Assembly: GCF_024495425.1 (NCBI RefSeq)
Contig: NZ_JANHJR010000001.1
Span: 124,001-188,000 of the forward strand
DNA: 64,000 bases
Direction of reading: 5' to 3'
Source: Haloarchaeobius litoreus
GTDB taxonomy: Archaea; Halobacteriota; Halobacteria; Halobacteriales; Natrialbaceae
Shown here one piece after another: positions 50,248-60,575 of the stretch; positions within the stretch are counted from its first letter, which is position 1; each line of letters opens with the position of its first letter. The position numbers were made by a program, and so were the translations under genes. The notes under the pieces were generated by a model. That model did no database searches and was not told the origin of the DNA. It saw only the letters and a list, made by a program, of their open reading frames with translations.

Positions 50248-52773
50248 TCAGTCGTCGCTCGCGCCGACCACGGCCCCACGCGACACCTCGCTCGCGTGCC
50301 CGGTCCGACGCGCCCAGAGCAGCAGCATGCTCGGGAAGACGAACACGCTGACGAGGAACGACAGGGAGAGCGCGAGCACGACGAGCATGCCGAACGAGCG
50401 CAGCTGCGGGCTGGTGTGGAGCAGGAGCGTGGCGAACGCGCCACCGGAGGTGAGCGTGCTGCCGAGTAGCGCCCCACCGGTGCCGGTGACGGCGGTCTGG
50501 AGCGCGGTGATGGGGTCGTCACCCCGGGAGAGCTCCTGTGCGAAGCGGTCGCTGATGTGGATGTTGTAGTCGACGCCGAGGCCGACCGCGAGGCTCAACA
50601 GCAGCGCGGTGAGCAGCGTCACCGGCGTGTTTGTGAGGTACATCCCCGCGAGCACGAGCCCGATGACGAGCGCGATAGGGACGACGGTGAGCACGCCGAG
50701 TGTCGCGCTCCCCCCGGTGAGCCGGTAGACCAGCGCGAGCACGAGGGCGATGACGCCGAGCGCGATGAGCATCGTGCGGACGATGCCGTCGGCCATCTGG
50801 CCGAGCTCGGCGTTGGAGAACGTCGCCTGGCCGACCGCGGTGGCCGTGTACTCGCCGTCGCCCTCGGCGACGTCGGCGATGCCGTGCATGGCCGCGGCGC
50901 GGTCGTCGACCTGCAGGCCCTGCTCGACGGGGACGAGCATCCGCATCGTGCGGTACTCGTCGTCGGTTCGTTCGACGACCCGGCCGGCCTGCTCCGGGTT
51001 GGCCTCGTACAGCGCGTCGTAGACGCCGCCCACGTTCCGGTCGGGGACGCCGTCGCCGTCGGTGTCGGCGTCGGCCAGCACCGCGGCGAACTCCTCGTCC
51101 TGGGCGGCGACGCGCTCCATCACCGACAGCGGCGAGACGACGGGAACCGACCCGGAGCGGCTGAACACCGCGTCGCGCTCGGCGGCGTCCGCGGTCGCCC
51201 GCTGGACGCGTTCGAGCGCGGCGGGGTCGGTCACTTCGCCCTCGATCAGTATCATCGTGTAGCGCTGGCTCTCGCTCTCGGCCTGGAACCGGTCGTCGAC
51301 GTAGCGGTCGTTCTGGTACCACTCGGTCTCGACCGCCTCCCAGGCGAGCGGGCCGGGGAGGTTCGTCTTCCAGTCGGCGACCTCCTCGGAGGTCTGGTAG
51401 CCCTGCCGGTCGAGGTCGGACCAGGCGGCCGCACCGCCAGCGCCGGCGAGCACGGCGACGACGATGACGACGGGTGCCGCGACGCGGGCGGCTCTGACGC
51501 CGGCACCGAGCACCGGGGCCAGGTAGCGACCGCGCCCGAGCGGGGCCTTGCGGCGGTCGAGACCGACCCGTTCGAGCAGGCCGTCGATGCTGACCTTCAG
51601 CGCGGGGACGAGCGTCGTGAACACGACGAACGCCGAGACGACGCCGAGGGTGATGCCGATGCCGAGCTGGCGGATGATGGCCAGCGGGCTCGTGAGGTTC
51701 GCGAGGAACCCGACGGCCGCGGTGATCGTGACGAGCAACAGCGCGACGCCGACCGAGGAGAGCGACCGATACATCGGCTCGCGGATGCCCTCGCCCTCGC
51801 CGCGCTGCTCGCGGTAGCGCATGAACACGTGGAGGCCGTAGTCGATGCTCAGCCCGGTGATGAGCACCGGCCCGATTATCATCGTCACCCCGGCGGGGAT
51901 GCCCAGCCAGCCGAGGATGCCGAACATGCAGAGCACGGAGACGACGACCCCGAAGAACCCGACGACGACGTCGACGAGGTCGCGGTAGGCGAAGCCGAGC
52001 ACCGCGAGGATGAGCAGCAGCGCGGAGGGCAGGATGAGCTCGGTCGTGTCGGCCCAGACCTGCTGGCTGTAGCCCTGCTGGGCGTGCTGGCCGACGGTGA
52101 AGAACTCGGCCCCGCCGCGGTCATCGGTCGCCTCGTAGAGGGTGCGCTGGGCGTCGGCGGGCGGGCGGAAGTTGTTCGCACCCTCGGCGGTCGTGAACGC
52201 GAACACGGTCCGACGGCTCTCCGCGGTCGCGGTGCCGGGCTCGTAGGTGTTCGGAAGGAGCCGCAGCGCGGGCGAGCCCTCGGTGAACGTGTTCTCGACG
52301 ACGGCACGCACGTCGGACTCGCTCGCGGCCTCGAGCGCAGCGACCTGTTCGTCGAGGCTCGCGTCGCGGTCGCCCGCGAGCTGGGTCGCGACGACGTTCT
52401 CGACGCCGGTCACGCCTCCGTCGTCGGTGAGTGCGCCAGCGACGGACTCGTTCGCGCGGACCTCGCGCTGGTACTCCAGCGAGGCGAGCAGCGACTCCTT
52501 CGTCAGGACGTTTCCGTCCGTCGAGCGGACGTAGACGTTGGAGTAGGTGACGTTGTTCGATCCCACGTCGCCGTAGTGCTGCTGGATGTAGTCGGCCTTC
52601 TGGGCGACGGTGGTGTCGCCGAAGGCGTCGCTGTCCGTGGAGTTGGTCTGGCCGGTATCGAGCTGCGTGATACCGCCGATGACGCCCGCACAGACGACGA
52701 GCATCACGAGGAGGACGATTCTGTTGTGGTCGGTGACAGAGCGGACGACCCTGTCGAGGGGACCCCCAATCAT
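50248..52773 (-). CDS. RND/MMPL-type membrane exporter
   Basis: This 841-residue protein starts MIGGPLDRVVRSVTDHNRIV. It has a first membrane helix (about 18-37, IVLLVMLVVCAGVIGG) and a large extracytoplasmic loop of about 200 residues. Five further helices follow (LLLILAVLGFAYRDLVDVVV, VTMIIGPVLITGLSIDYGLH). The arrangement then repeats in the second half (LLTALLLSLAVGLGVDYNIH). The intramembrane Asp in GLSIDYGLH and GLGVDYNIH is the RND/MMPL signature for proton coupling. It probably exports lipids or hydrophobic compounds. It stands alone. Confidence 0.9.
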   Translation of the reverse strand: MIGGPLDRVVRSVTDHNRIVLLVMLVVCAGVIGGITQLDTGQTNSTDSDAFGDTTVAQKADYIQQHYGDVGSNNVTYSNVYVRSTDGNVLTKESLLASLEYQREVRANESVAGALTDDGGVTGVENVVATQLAGDRDASLDEQVAALEAASESDVRAVVENTFTEGSPALRLLPNTYEPGTATAESRRTVFAFTTAEGANNFRPPADAQRTLYEATDDRGGAEFFTVGQHAQQGYSQQVWADTTELILPSALLLILAVLGFAYRDLVDVVVGFFGVVVSVLCMFGILGWLGIPAGVTMIIGPVLITGLSIDYGLHVFMRYREQRGEGEGIREPMYRSLSSVGVALLLVTITAAVGFLANLTSPLAIIRQLGIGITLGVVSAFVVFTTLVPALKVSIDGLLERVGLDRRKAPLGRGRYLAPVLGAGVRAARVAAPVVIVVAVLAGAGGAAAWSDLDRQGYQTSEEVADWKTNLPGPLAWEAVETEWYQNDRYVDDRFQAESESQRYTMILIEGEVTDPAALERVQRATADAAERDAVFSRSGSVPVVSPLSVMERVAAQDEEFAAVLADADTDGDGVPDRNVGGVYDALYEANPEQAGRVVERTDDEYRTMRMLVPVEQGLQVDDRAAAMHGIADVAEGDGEYTATAVGQATFSNAELGQMADGIVRTMLIALGVIALVLALVYRLTGGSATLGVLTVVPIALVIGLVLAGMYLTNTPVTLLTALLLSLAVGLGVDYNIHISDRFAQELSRGDDPITALQTAVTGTGGALLGSTLTSGGAFATLLLHTSPQLRSFGMLVVLALSLSFLVSVFVFPSMLLLWARRTGHASEVSRGAVVGASDD

Positions 52774-52920
52774 TTCTGCACTCCGACCGACGACAGCCGT
52801 CCCGTTATAAACCACTCCCCAGTTTCAGACGCAGAAACTACCGTCTCGTCCGGTGATGATGGTCGCGGATCCGGCCCGTCGGCCTGGTAGTTTCTTGTCG
52901 CTGGGCCCAGTGGGGGACGT
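52774..52920. promoter_or_regulatory. divergent promoter region between the RND and nuclease-like genes
   Basis: A TATA-like TAGTTTCTT (52888-52896) lies about 29 nt before the ATG at 52921. On the other strand TTATAACGGG near 52803 lies about 33 nt before the RND start. No other structure is seen. Confidence 0.42.
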
Positions 52921-54162
52921 ATGGCAACCCCGGCGGAGTCGCTCGCGGAACCGGCCGTCCTCGCACACACGAAGCGGCGGCTGTTCCCCGACGAGACCGA
53001 GGGGTCGTACGCGGTCGTGGACACGCAGTTCGCGCAGACGAACTGGGTCGCCGGCGCGGCCATCCCCGCCGAGGTGACCGAGACGCTCGCGCCGTTCAAC
53101 CACGTGCGGGTCGGGTCGGGCTACCCGGACCTCGTCGGAGTGCGGGCGCTCGAAGCCGACCTCCTCGCGGTCGAGCGCTTCGGTGACACCCCACCGCTGG
53201 TGGCCGTTGAGGCGAAGGGCTACACCGAGGCCGGCGGCGTCGACGTCGAGCGCGGCATCGTCCAGGCGTACGACCGGCTGCACGAGGCCAACGCGGCGTA
53301 CGTCGCCGCGCCCGCACGGTCCATCTCGCAGTCCGACCGCACGCTGGCCCGGGAGCTGAACGTCGGCGTGCTCGGCGTCGAGAAGTCGGGGTCGGTCGCC
53401 ACGCTCGAACTCCCGCGCGTCGTCGGTAACCGGACCGCGGGCGAGGCGACGGCCATCCGCTTCCAGGCGAGTGCGCAGGGGGTCGCCGACCAGTCGTTCG
53501 GTCTGAACCACCCGAAGAACTACCTCGCGTACCCGCTCGCGCTGGCCCAGGACGGCGACACCGAGTCGTTGCTGGCAGAGCACGTCGTCGCCGCCACCGA
53601 CAGCGCCCGCGGTGGTGCATCGTTCCTCGGGCTGGTCGACCTCGGTGGGGCACGGGAGTCGCTCACGCCGCTCGGCCGCGAGGTCGTCCGGTTCGCCCGA
53701 CGCGAGCACGACGACCTCGATTCTGCCATCCGGCGGTTCGCCGACTGGAAACGCTCCAGAACGCGGTTCTACGACCTCGCGCCGCGCTGGGGGCTCCTCA
53801 CGCGGCGCGTCGTGTTCGACTACCCCGCAACGCAGCTGCTCGTCGAGGAGCTCCGGCACCTCCACGACGACGGGTTCCCCGAGCCGTCGCTCCCGCAGTT
53901 CGTCCGCTACCTGCACGAACTCCACCCGTCGTTCACCGTCGAGCTGTTCCTCCGCGGCGAGGAGGACGTCCGCGAGCGCGCGCTCACGACCGACGGCGAG
54001 CTCCGCGACGAACCCCTGCACGACGGGTCGACCTACCACTCCCCGACGGTGTTCCAGCTGAAGGCGCTGCTCTACCACGCCGGTATCCTCACCGAGCGCG
54101 GGAGGGAGCCCTCGCGGCTGACGCCCGACGAGGACGTGTGGGCACTTCGCGACCGGGCCTGA
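52921..54162 (+). CDS. candidate PD-(D/E)XK nuclease-fold protein
   Basis: This 413-residue protein starts MATPAESLAEPAVLAHTKRR. The N-terminal half has the signature of a PD-(D/E)XK nuclease: GSGYPDLVGV (P69-D70), then LVAVEAKGY (E97, K99), then a helix with Q115 (VERGIVQAYDRLHEA). The following strand AAYVAAPARSIS and NVGVLGVEKSG complete the core. The C-terminal half (about 200-413) is helical and ends in a winged-helix-like stretch (VFQLKALLYHAGILTERGRE). It could be a restriction-like or repair nuclease, or an inactive relative. No methylase or helicase gene lies nearby. Confidence 0.62.
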   Translation: MATPAESLAEPAVLAHTKRRLFPDETEGSYAVVDTQFAQTNWVAGAAIPAEVTETLAPFNHVRVGSGYPDLVGVRALEADLLAVERFGDTPPLVAVEAKGYTEAGGVDVERGIVQAYDRLHEANAAYVAAPARSISQSDRTLARELNVGVLGVEKSGSVATLELPRVVGNRTAGEATAIRFQASAQGVADQSFGLNHPKNYLAYPLALAQDGDTESLLAEHVVAATDSARGGASFLGLVDLGGARESLTPLGREVVRFARREHDDLDSAIRRFADWKRSRTRFYDLAPRWGLLTRRVVFDYPATQLLVEELRHLHDDGFPEPSLPQFVRYLHELHPSFTVELFLRGEEDVRERALTTDGELRDEPLHDGSTYHSPTVFQLKALLYHAGILTERGREPSRLTPDEDVWALRDRA

Positions 54163-54183
54163 ACCTCGGCGCTCCGCAGGTCC

Positions 54184-54582
54184 TCAGACCTCGACCGCCC
54201 ACAGTCGGTAGTCCGCCGACCGGCCGTACACCTCGGTGAACACGTCGTCGACGAGCTGTGCGACCCGGTCGTCGTCGGTCCGCACCGTCAGTCGGGCGTG
54301 GGTGCCCTCGGCCTCGTCGGGGCTCACGAGCTCCTCGATGGTCGCCGACGGGTAGTCACGGACGAGCGCCTTCAGTCGGTCGAGCTCGGCGTCGGTGCAG
54401 TCGAGCGCGAGCGTGTCGTCGAAGTACTGCACCCACGGCGCGCCGTGGCCCTGCTCCGCGTCCGCCTCGTCGGGCTCGGTCGTCAGGGTGACGTACGGGC
54501 TCCCCCGTTCGCGGTGGGCGGCGAGCGCGTCGACGAACAACTTGCGGCGTTCCTCGGCGTCCGCAGCGTCGAAGCGGGTCAT
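54184..54582 (-). CDS. conserved haloarchaeal protein of unknown function
   Basis: The ATG at 54582 gives 132 residues starting MTRFDAADAEERRKLFVDAL. Upstream frame sequence is arginine-rich and rejected. The protein is small, acidic and predicted alpha/beta: AHRERGSPYVTLTTEPDEAD, PWVQYFDDTLALDCTDAELD, LVRDYPSATIEELVSPDEAE and VDDVFTEVYGRSADYRLWAV. No catalytic motif is recognised. It is divergent from gcvT by 181 nt and converges on the nuclease-like gene. Function unknown. Confidence 0.7.
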   Translation of the reverse strand: MTRFDAADAEERRKLFVDALAAHRERGSPYVTLTTEPDEADAEQGHGAPWVQYFDDTLALDCTDAELDRLKALVRDYPSATIEELVSPDEAEGTHARLTVRTDDDRVAQLVDDVFTEVYGRSADYRLWAVEV

Positions 54583-54763
54583 GACTCGGGCTTCGCGGGG
54601 CGGCTGGAAGAACGTGGCGTGTTCGGTTGCCGGGCGTTCTGGCTGTTCTCGGCGCTGTCTCCGTGGTACCCCTGCAGTCGGCAACGCTCCGACCACTCGA
54701 CGGAACGCCCACCGACGGGCCGGGATACGAAAACATTACTTGCCGGCGAGAGAGGGTTCGGGT

Positions 54764-55867
54764 ATGGCCCTCAGGACACCGCCGTTGCGCGGACGCCACG
54801 AGGAGGCCGGTGGGTCGTTCACGGACTTCGGCGGGTGGGAGATGCCCGTCGAGTTCGCGGGCATCCGCACCGAGCACGAGGCGGTCCGCGAGGCCGTTGG
54901 CATCTTCGACGTCTCGCACATGGGCGAGGTGGAGGTGTACGGCCCGGACGCCACGAAGCTGATGCAGCGGCTGACCACGAACGACGTGACGGAACTCTCG
55001 CCGGGTGACTCGCAGTACGCCTGCATCACCGACGAGGAGGGCGTCATCCTCGACGACACGGTCGTCTACCGGCGGCCCGACGAGGGCGAGACGCCGACGT
55101 ACCTGTTCGTCCCGAACGCGGGCCACGAGGACTGGATGGTCGACCGCTGGACCGACCACCGCGACGAGTGGGGCCTCGACGCGACTGTCGACGACCGCAC
55201 CGAGGAGTACGCGATGTTCGCGGTGCAGGGCCCCGACGCGGTCGATCACGTCAGGGAGGCCACCGAGAACGGTAGCGAGGTGGCGTCGCTGTCGCGGTTC
55301 ACCGCGGCGACGGCGACCGTCGCTGGCGCGGACTGCCTGGTCGCCCGGACCGGTTACACGGGCGAGGACGGTTTCGAGCTCGTCGTGCCGTGGGACGCCG
55401 CCGCGGACGTGTGGGACGCGTTCGACGGCGTCGAGCCGTGCGGGCTCGGCGCGCGCGACACGCTCCGGCTGGAGGCGGGGCTGCTCCTCTCGGGGCAGGA
55501 CTTCCACCACGAGGAGAACCCGCGCACGCCCTACGAGGCGGGCATCGGCTTCACCGTCAAGCTCGACACGGAGTTCGTCGGCCGGGACGCGCTGGAGGCC
55601 CAGAAGGAGCAGGGCGTCGACGAGAAGCTCGTCGGCATCCGCCTCGTCGACCGGGGCATCCCGCGCCACGGCTACGACGTGACCGACACCGACGGCGACG
55701 TCGTCGGGACGGTCACCAGCGGGACGATGAGCCCGACGCTCGACGAACCCATCGGACTCGCGTACGTACCGACCGACCTGGCCGACCCGGAGACGATGCT
55801 GCGCGTCGTCGTCCGGGAGCGCCCGAAGAAGGCCGTGGTCGAACCGCTCCCCTTCTACGAACGATAA
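54764..55867 (+). CDS. gcvT: aminomethyltransferase (glycine cleavage T protein)
   Basis: The ATG at 54764 gives 367 residues starting [21 protein letters not shown]-protein segments are [40 protein letters not shown] and [20 protein letters not shown]. It transfers the methylene from the lipoyl arm of H protein to tetrahydrofolate and releases ammonia. It is the first gene of the gcv operon; gcvH follows after 1 nt. In haloarchaea tetrahydrofolate is the usual acceptor. Confidence 0.95.
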   Translation: MALRTPPLRGRHEEAGGSFTDFGGWEMPVEFAGIRTEHEAVREAVGIFDVSHMGEVEVYGPDATKLMQRLTTNDVTELSPGDSQYACITDEEGVILDDTVVYRRPDEGETPTYLFVPNAGHEDWMVDRWTDHRDEWGLDATVDDRTEEYAMFAVQGPDAVDHVREATENGSEVASLSRFTAATATVAGADCLVARTGYTGEDGFELVVPWDAAADVWDAFDGVEPCGLGARDTLRLEAGLLLSGQDFHHEENPRTPYEAGIGFTVKLDTEFVGRDALEAQKEQGVDEKLVGIRLVDRGIPRHGYDVTDTDGDVVGTVTSGTMSPTLDEPIGLAYVPTDLADPETMLRVVVRERPKKAVVEPLPFYER

Positions 55868-55868
55868 C

Positions 55869-56252
55869 ATGAGCTTCGAGACACCCGACGACCGGCAGTA
55901 CAACGAATCGCACGAATGGGCACTGCGCGACGGCGACACCGTCCGCGTCGGCATCAGCGACTTCGCCCAGGACGAACTCGGCGACGTGGTCTTCGTCGAG
56001 CTCCCCGACGTGGGCGAGGACGTGACACAGGACGAGGCGTTCGGCGTCATTGAGTCCATCAAGGCCGTCTCCGACCTCTACGCGCCCGTCTCGGGCGAGG
56101 TCACCGCGGTCAACGAGGACCTGTTCGACGCGCCCGAGATGGTCAACGAGGACCCCTTCGGTGACGGCTGGATGCTGGAGATCGCCATCGAGGACGAGTC
56201 CGAACTGGACGAGCTGCTGTCGGCCGACGAGTACACCGACCAGGTCGCCTGA
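55869..56252 (+). CDS. gcvH: glycine cleavage system H protein
   Basis: This 127-residue protein starts [20 protein letters not shown]. The lipoylated lysine lies in [20 protein letters not shown] (K at about residue 64). The family end segment [20 protein letters not shown] is present. H protein shuttles the aminomethyl group between the P and T proteins. It starts 1 nt after gcvT. Confidence 0.96.
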   Translation: MSFETPDDRQYNESHEWALRDGDTVRVGISDFAQDELGDVVFVELPDVGEDVTQDEAFGVIESIKAVSDLYAPVSGEVTAVNEDLFDAPEMVNEDPFGDGWMLEIAIEDESELDELLSADEYTDQVA

Positions 56253-56546
56253 GCGGTCGGTCGCGGCTTCCTCACCCGTTACTCGCTTCCTCGGAGCGTG
56301 CGGTCTGTCGACCGTAATCAGGCCCCGGGAACCGGCGAGCGCCGCCGGGAGCTGGCGCGGCGACAGCTGCCGAGATATGTACAGGAACGAGCCCAGAACT
56401 GGAGACTCGGCTTCGGTTGTATCCGTGTCCGTGCATACTACTCCGGTTCGAACCACGGTAATCATATGCCAGTAGCCCAAAGCGCGTTCCATGAAGCGAA
56501 CCGAGGGACGCGGGTCAGTCGCGGACGGACACGACGGAGTGACACC
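56253..56546. other. 294-nt gap inside the gcv operon with a possible internal promoter
   Basis: The gap between gcvH and gcvPA is unusual in an operon whose other junctions are 1 nt apart or overlap. A TATA-like TGCATACTAC (about 56431-56440) lies about 30 nt before an in-frame ATG at 56466. That start would add 27 basic residues to GcvPA that the family lacks. A ribosome-binding site GGAGTG precedes the preferred ATG at 56547. A glycine riboswitch-like fold was not recognised. Confidence 0.45.
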
Positions 56547-57887
56547 ATGAGTGGAGACCACACACCAGCGGGGAGCCCCTTCGCGCCGCACACCGCCGCC
56601 GACACCGAGGCGATGTTGGACGCCGTCGGCGTCGACAGCGAGGCGGAGCTCTTCGACATCCCGGACGGCGTCGGGTTCGACGGCGAGTTCGGCATCGAGC
56701 CACGGAGCGAGCGGGCGATACGGGCGGAGGTCGAACGGACCCTCGAGAGGAACGACGACCTGGTGGAGCTGCTCGGCCGGGGCCACTACAGCCACTACGT
56801 GCCCTCGCTGGTCGACCACCTCTCGCTGCGCTCGGAGTTCCTCACCTCGTACACGCAGTACCAGCCGGAGGTGACCCAGGGGTTCCTGCAGGCGCTGTTC
56901 GAGTACCAGTCGCTGCTCGTCGAGCTGACGGGCCTCGGCGTCGCGAACTGCTCGATGTACGACGCCGCGACGGCACTGGGCGAGGCCGCAACGCTCGCGG
57001 ACCGCCTGCGACAGACCTCCGGGGCGCGTGTCCTCGTCCCGGAACAGCTCGCGGAGGGCCGCCGTGAGGTGCTCGCGAACTACGTCGGCGGTACCGACCT
57101 CACCGTCGAGGAGTACCCGATGGACGACGGCAACGTCGACGTCGAGGCGCTGGGGAACGCGCTCGACGAGTCGGCCGTCATGGTCTACGCCGAGAACCCG
57201 ACCGTGCGGGGCTGCGTCGAGGAGTCGCTCGACGCCATCGGCGACCTCGCACACGACAACGAGGCCCTGTTCTGTCTCGGTTCGGACCCCGTCTCGCTCG
57301 CGCTCCTCCAGGAGCCCGCGAGCGTCGGCGCGGACGTGGTCGTCGGTGCCGCCGACGTGCTCGGACTGCCGACGAGCTACGGGATGGGCCTCGGCCTGTT
57401 CGCCACGCGCGAGGAGTACGTCCGGCAGGTGCCAGGGCGACTCGTCGGTGCGAGCACGGACGACACGGGGCGGCGGGCGTACACGCTGACGCTCCAGACC
57501 CGCGAACAGCACATCCGCCGCGAGCGCGCCACCTCGAACATCTGCACGAACCAGGCGTGGGTCGCGCTCCGGGCGGCCATCCACGCGGCGTCGCTCGGCC
57601 CCGACGGGCTGGCCGACCTCGCGAAGGAGTCCGTCACGGACGCGCAGGAACTCGCCAACCGCGTCACGGAGGTCGTCGGCGTGAAGGCACCGGTGCACGA
57701 CCGCCATCACGTCCGCGAGTTCGTCGCCCACACCGACCAGCCCGCCCCCGCGGTCGCGTCGGACCTGGAGGACGAGGGCTACGCGGTCCACGTCCTCGGT
57801 GAACACCACGTCCAGCTGAACGCGAACGCACTCCCGGAGAGCGAGGTCGACGGGTTCGTCGACGCCCTCACGGAGGTGGCCCGATGA
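56547..57887 (+). CDS. gcvPA: glycine dehydrogenase (decarboxylating) subunit 1
   Basis: The ATG at 56547 gives 446 residues starting [20 protein letters not shown], as in other GcvPA proteins. Segments [40 protein letters not shown] and [20 protein letters not shown] are diagnostic. With GcvPB it decarboxylates glycine and loads the aminomethyl group on the H protein. The PLP lysine is in GcvPB. It overlaps gcvPB by 4 nt. Confidence 0.95.
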   Translation: MSGDHTPAGSPFAPHTAADTEAMLDAVGVDSEAELFDIPDGVGFDGEFGIEPRSERAIRAEVERTLERNDDLVELLGRGHYSHYVPSLVDHLSLRSEFLTSYTQYQPEVTQGFLQALFEYQSLLVELTGLGVANCSMYDAATALGEAATLADRLRQTSGARVLVPEQLAEGRREVLANYVGGTDLTVEEYPMDDGNVDVEALGNALDESAVMVYAENPTVRGCVEESLDAIGDLAHDNEALFCLGSDPVSLALLQEPASVGADVVVGAADVLGLPTSYGMGLGLFATREEYVRQVPGRLVGASTDDTGRRAYTLTLQTREQHIRRERATSNICTNQAWVALRAAIHAASLGPDGLADLAKESVTDAQELANRVTEVVGVKAPVHDRHHVREFVAHTDQPAPAVASDLEDEGYAVHVLGEHHVQLNANALPESEVDGFVDALTEVAR

Positions 57888-59305
57888 ACTACGACCAGGC
57901 GCGCTGGACGGACGACGACGAGCGCTACGAGCCCCTGCTCTCGGAGAAGCACACCGACGAGGCCGACCTCGACGACGCGCCGCTGCCGGACGAGCTGACG
58001 CGTGACGCCCTCGAACTGCCCGACCTCTCCGAGCCCGAGCTCGCCCGGCACTACACGCGGCTCTCGGAGATGAACTACGGCGTCGACTCCGGGCCGTACC
58101 CGCTCGGCTCGTGTACGATGAAGTACAACCCGAAGTTCACCGAGGACGTGGCAGTGCTCGATGCGGCCGCGGTCCACCCCGACCGCTCGCCGGAGAGCGT
58201 GCAGGGCACCCTCGAACTCCTCTACGACCTGCAGGACTACCTCGGCCGCATCGGCGGGATGGACGCGGTGACGCTCCAGCCGCCCGCGGGCGCTGCCGGC
58301 GAGTTCACCGGCGTCCTCGTCGCGAAGGCGTACCACGAGCACAACGGCGACGAGCGCTCGGAGATCATCATCCCCGAGAGCGCCCACGGCACCAACTTCG
58401 CCAGCGCGGCGCTCGCTGGCTTCGACGTGGTCTCGCTGCCCGGCGGCGACGACGGGCGGGTCGACCTCGAGGCACTCGAAGCCGCGCTCTCCGACGAGAC
58501 CGCGCTCCTGATGCTCACCAACCCGAACACGCTCGGGCTGTTCGAGCGCGACATCGAGGAGATCGCCGAGATGGTCCACGACGCGGGCGGCCTGCTCTAC
58601 TACGACGGCGCGAACCTCAACGCGCTGCTCGGGCGCGCACGCCCCGGCGACATGGGCTTCGACATCATGCACTACAACGTGCACAAGACGTTCGCGACGC
58701 CCCACGGCGGCGGCGGCCCGGGAGCCGGCCCGGTCGGGGTCGTCGACGAGCTCGCGCCGTTCCTCCCGAAGCCTCAGATCGTCCAGACCGCCGAGGGCCG
58801 CTACGACTTCTTCGACCCCGAGCACTCCATCGGGAAGGTCCACGGCTACCTGGGCAACTGGCTCGTGCTCGTGAAGGCGTACGCGTACATCGCCCGGCTG
58901 GGCGATCCTGGGCTCTCGGACGCCAGTGCGAAGGCGGTTCTCAACGCGAACTACCTCGCCAGCCAGATCGAGTACGAGGTGCCGTACGGGCCGTTCCACC
59001 ACGAGTTCGTCGCCAGCGCGGGCGAGCAGGACGCGGCCGACGTGGCCAAGCGGATGCTCGACTACGGCGTCCACCCGCCGACGACGAAGTGGCCCGAGAT
59101 CGTCGGCGAGGCGCTGATGACCGAGCCGACCGAGATCGAGAACCGGAAGACGCTGGACCAGCTCGCCCACGCGTTCAACGCCGTCGCAGGTGAGGACGAC
59201 GAGGCGCTCGCGGCCGCACCCGAACGGACGACCGCCCGGCGCATCGACCAGACCGCCGCCGCGCGCGACCTGCGGCTCTCCTGGCAGTCCCTCGACGGGG
59301 AGTAG
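57884..59305 (+). CDS. gcvPB: glycine dehydrogenase (decarboxylating) subunit 2
   Basis: This 473-residue protein starts [20 protein letters not shown]. The PLP-binding lysine lies in [52 protein letters not shown] and [20 protein letters not shown] are typical. The ATG overlaps the gcvPA stop (ATGA), giving fixed proportion of the two halves of the P protein. It ends the gcv operon. Confidence 0.96.
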   Translation: MNYDQARWTDDDERYEPLLSEKHTDEADLDDAPLPDELTRDALELPDLSEPELARHYTRLSEMNYGVDSGPYPLGSCTMKYNPKFTEDVAVLDAAAVHPDRSPESVQGTLELLYDLQDYLGRIGGMDAVTLQPPAGAAGEFTGVLVAKAYHEHNGDERSEIIIPESAHGTNFASAALAGFDVVSLPGGDDGRVDLEALEAALSDETALLMLTNPNTLGLFERDIEEIAEMVHDAGGLLYYDGANLNALLGRARPGDMGFDIMHYNVHKTFATPHGGGGPGAGPVGVVDELAPFLPKPQIVQTAEGRYDFFDPEHSIGKVHGYLGNWLVLVKAYAYIARLGDPGLSDASAKAVLNANYLASQIEYEVPYGPFHHEFVASAGEQDAADVAKRMLDYGVHPPTTKWPEIVGEALMTEPTEIENRKTLDQLAHAFNAVAGEDDEALAAAPERTTARRIDQTAAARDLRLSWQSLDGE

Positions 59306-59336
59306 TCGACGGGCTACAAAAATCGATTTCAGCGGA

Positions 59337-59344
59337 GATATACG
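59337..59344 (+). promoter_or_regulatory. TATA box of the VOC-family gene
   Basis: GATATACG lies about 30 nt before the ATG at 59370, showing that this gene is transcribed separately from gcv. Confidence 0.5.
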
Positions 59345-59369
59345 TTCCTGCGGCCGGTACCCGGGACCG

Positions 59370-59825
59370 ATGACGGACCAGAGCGACGACGTCCGTGTCG
59401 AGGGCATCGACCACGTCGAGTGCTACGTCCCGGACCGACGCGAGGCTGCGGAGTGGTATCGAAAGACGCTCGGACTGGAGACCAACGAGATGGGGTGGGA
59501 GTCCTACGGCCCGCTGATGGTCACGAGCGACGCCGGCGCGACCAACCTCGCGCTGTTCGAAGGGGACCCCTCGGGCGCGGAACCCGGGGTGGGCTTTCAC
59601 CGGGTCGCGTTCCGCATCGACGGCGAGGGGTTCTTCGAGATCGTCGACCGGCTCACGGCGGACCCGACGGTCGATGTGGACGGCCGCGACGACGTCAGGG
59701 ACCACACGTACTCCTTCTCGGTGTACTTCAGCGACCCGTACGGCAACCCGTTCGAGGTGACGACGTACGAGTACGCGTTCGTCGAAGAAGCGCTGAGCGT
59801 CGACGGGCCCGGTCCCTCCGGATGA
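59370..59825 (+). CDS. VOC-family (glyoxalase-like) protein
   Basis: The ATG at 59370 gives 151 residues starting MTDQSDDVRVEGIDHVECYV. Two beta-alpha-beta-beta-beta units are visible. Metal-binding candidates are H15, E44-type acid positions, H75 in VGFHRVAFRID, and E131 in DPYGNPFEVTTYEY. The family includes glyoxalase I, bleomycin-resistance proteins and extradiol dioxygenases. The substrate is unknown. It stands between the gcv operon and sod and has its own promoter. Confidence 0.85.
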   Translation: MTDQSDDVRVEGIDHVECYVPDRREAAEWYRKTLGLETNEMGWESYGPLMVTSDAGATNLALFEGDPSGAEPGVGFHRVAFRIDGEGFFEIVDRLTADPTVDVDGRDDVRDHTYSFSVYFSDPYGNPFEVTTYEYAFVEEALSVDGPGPSG

Positions 59826-59859
59826 CCCGTCGGCCGGGGGACGACAGCTCCCTTCTCGT

Positions 59860-60462
59860 CTACTCGAACAGCGCGATGGCCTCCCCGTAGCGCCGGGTCG
59901 GCTCCTGCCAGTCGACCACGGCGAAGAATGCGTCGACGAAGTCGCCGCGGGCCGGGCCGTAGTCGTGGTAGTACGAGTGCTCCCAGACGTCGAGCGCGAG
60001 GATGGGGTGTGCGCCCCACAGTGCGCCCTGGTCGTGCTTGTCGACGACGACGTTCCGGAGCTGCTCGCTGTGGGAGTCGTAGACGAGCAGCGCCCAGCCG
60101 CCGGCGGCCGAGGCAGCCGCCTCGAACTCGGCCTTCCACGCGTCGTAGGAGCCGAAGTCGGCTTCGATGCGGTCCCGGAGCGCGCCCTCGGGCTCGTCGC
60201 CGCCGTCGGGCCCCATGCAGTTCCAGAACAGGTCGTGGAGGATGTGCCCGGAGCCGTTGTGGGTGACGTTCCGCATCGCGCCGGCGGAGCCGTCGGTGGT
60301 CCCGGCGTCGCGGTTCGCCGCGAGCGTCTCTTCGGCCGTATTCCAGCCGTCGACGTAGCCCTGGTGGTGGGTGTCGTGATGCCAGCGGAGGACCTGCTCG
60401 CTGACGTGCGGTTCGAGGGCGTCGTAGTCGTACGGTAGCGGATCGAGTTCGTAGTTCGCCAT
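59860..60462 (-). CDS. sod: superoxide dismutase (Mn/Fe)
   Basis: The ATG at 60462 gives 200 residues starting MANYELDPLPYDYDALEPHV. Metal ligands are the histidine in RWHHDTHHQGYVDG, the histidine in NGSGHILHDLFW, and the Asp and His in LALDVWEHSYYHDY. The length is normal. It converts superoxide to oxygen and hydrogen peroxide in the cytoplasm. A TATA box (ATATATGTTA region, 60491-60500) lies about 33 nt upstream. Confidence 0.96.
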   Translation of the reverse strand: MANYELDPLPYDYDALEPHVSEQVLRWHHDTHHQGYVDGWNTAEETLAANRDAGTTDGSAGAMRNVTHNGSGHILHDLFWNCMGPDGGDEPEGALRDRIEADFGSYDAWKAEFEAAASAAGGWALLVYDSHSEQLRNVVVDKHDQGALWGAHPILALDVWEHSYYHDYGPARGDFVDAFFAVVDWQEPTRRYGEAIALFE

Positions 60463-60490
60463 TGCAGACCCTGCTACCGGCGCGACGGGA

Positions 60491-60500
60491 ATATATGTTA
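60491..60500 (-). promoter_or_regulatory. TATA box of sod
   Basis: TAACATATAT on the minus strand lies about 33 nt before the ATG at 60462, in an AT-rich stretch. Confidence 0.55.
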
Positions 60501-60575
60501 GCTGAAATAAATTTTGGTAGCTCGACCGACGTACCCGGTGGTGGTGACGCGGCCGACCGGACCAGGGAGCAACCC

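Noticed and set aside
50557-52890. 777-residue plus-strand ORF opposite the RND exporter
   Set aside because: A shadow of the exporter gene with a composition (DDER-rich) produced by reverse reading; no domain is seen.
56253-56546. glycine riboswitch before gcvPA
   Set aside because: No recognisable tandem aptamer layout was seen by eye, and glycine riboswitches are not known to me in haloarchaea.
55713-57809. 698-residue minus-strand ORF across the gcv genes
   Set aside because: It crosses gene junctions and the intergenic gap on the opposite strand and has no protein-like features.
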